Assembly (NCBI GenBank): GCA_001890945.1
Contig: CM007608.1
Location: 1 to 64,000 of the forward strand
DNA from: Alphaproteobacteria bacterium AO1-B
Lineage (GTDB): Bacteria > Pseudomonadota > Alphaproteobacteria > Rhizobiales > Stappiaceae
DNA: 64,000 nt
Direction: 5' to 3'
The notes under the pieces were generated by a model, which was given only the letters and a program-made list of their open reading frames with translations, had not been told where the DNA came from and searched no databases. The position numbers and the translations under genes are program-made. Every line of letters begins with the position of its first letter. Positions within the stretch are counted from its first letter, which is position 1. Shown here piece by piece: positions 63,619-64,000 of this stretch.

Positions 63619-63975
63619 ATGAAACCCATCAATCTCTCCGACAAGCTCTCAATGTTTGCCACTCATTGGGATCCGCACGTTGTCGCAGATTACAACAATA
63701 ACGACGTGATGGTGGTGAAGTTCAAGGGGGAGTTTCCCTTTCACCAACATGAGGACACCGACGATTTCTTCCTCGTCCTTGAGGGCGAGATGGTCATGGA
63801 CATCGAAGGCCAGGACCCGCATGTGGTGAAAGCCGGGGAGCTCTTCATTGTGCCGAAAGGCGTTGTCCACCGGCCGCGCGCCGAAGAAGAAACCAAGGTC
63901 TTGCTCATCGAGCCCAAGGGCGTTCCAAACACCGGCGATTCCGGTGTCGAGCCTGCGCCCAAGCCAAGGATCTGA
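63619..63975 (+). CDS. Cupin-domain protein
   Basis: A 118-residue single-domain cupin. The first cupin motif is FPFHQHEDTDDFFLVLEGEM and the second is GELFIVPKGVVHRPRAE, with the metal-binding His, His, Glu and His in place. AGGACGGA precedes ATG 63619; the frame open from 63559 has no family match. Small cupins of this type may be enzymes or sugar- or metal-binding proteins; the role is unknown. Confidence 0.88.
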   Translation: MKPINLSDKLSMFATHWDPHVVADYNNNDVMVVKFKGEFPFHQHEDTDDFFLVLEGEMVMDIEGQDPHVVKAGELFIVPKGVVHRPRAEEETKVLLIEPKGVPNTGDSGVEPAPKPRI

Positions 63976-64000
63976 TCTTCTATACCGACCACAGCACCTT

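Noticed and set aside
1..64000. CRISPR arrays, tRNA, rRNA, insertion sequences
   Set aside because: No regularly spaced repeats, no recognisable tRNA or rRNA segments and no transposase were seen on either strand.

Overview
The window looks like a chromosomal piece of a free-living alphaproteobacterium, probably marine and of the Stappiaceae/Roseibium-Labrenzia kind. This is an inference from gene content (type I secretion of RTX proteins, TRAP transporter, alphaproteobacterial ccdAB, HepT/MNT, ChaN-PDZ with an M1-like peptidase), moderately high GC and gene style. No rRNA, tRNA or CRISPR array was seen.

Layout. 1-9150: polysaccharide export and synthesis, with a methyltransferase cut by the window edge, a family 2 glycosyltransferase, Wzt/Wzm ABC exporter, an acyltransferase and the dTDP-rhamnose genes in the order rmlC-D-A-B. 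9390-13924: a CAP-domain exoprotein divergent from a type I secretion ATPase and adaptor. 14005-17297: M1-like metallopeptidase and ChaN-PDZ protein. 17671-27568: serralysin-like protease, small secreted protein, DUF6447 protein, a large S-layer-like RTX protein, an XRE regulator, and a three-gene unit of an unknown 640-residue protein with two rhamnosyltransferase-like enzymes. 27589-37661: amino-acid lyase with Lrp regulator, NTF2-like and hydrolase exported proteins with AraC regulator, a third DUF5648-repeat exoprotein, a hydrolase, a methyltransferase and a PAS-GGDEF-EAL protein. 37926-40474: a decayed, AT-rich patch with a SPINDLY-type O-GlcNAc transferase, a dead methyltransferase and a dead ccdAB toxin-antitoxin pair. 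40677-49245: pyrC, a uronic-acid nucleotide-sugar pair, and a gluconate-type unit (LacI repressor, gluconokinase, TRAP transporter). 49447-58765: RND efflux pump, a small protein, LysR, MFS transporter, aldo/keto reductase, LysR. 59178-63975: a membrane GGDEF-EAL protein with an exported solute-binding protein, a HepT/MNT-type toxin-antitoxin pair and a cupin.

How it fits together. The first 34 kb reads as one cell-surface programme: a type I exporter, three candidate cargo proteins that share the same DUF5648-type repeat on different scaffolds (CAP, M10 protease, glycine-rich/RTX), an S-layer-like protein, and an ABC-exported, probably rhamnose-containing polysaccharide. The combination resembles the Caulobacter S-layer arrangement, where an RTX S-layer protein, its type I exporter and O-polysaccharide genes lie together. 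A spaced TGTAC repeat occurs both upstream of the S-layer-like gene and in the XRE/640-residue-protein divergent region, suggesting a small regulon.

Observations not visible from open reading frames alone include the dead ccdAB and methyltransferase genes, a dispersed 100-bp palindromic element in two copies, a LacI-type operator with a second copy inside the repressor gene, and an 18-bp perfect palindrome upstream of the RHH-MNT/HepT operon.
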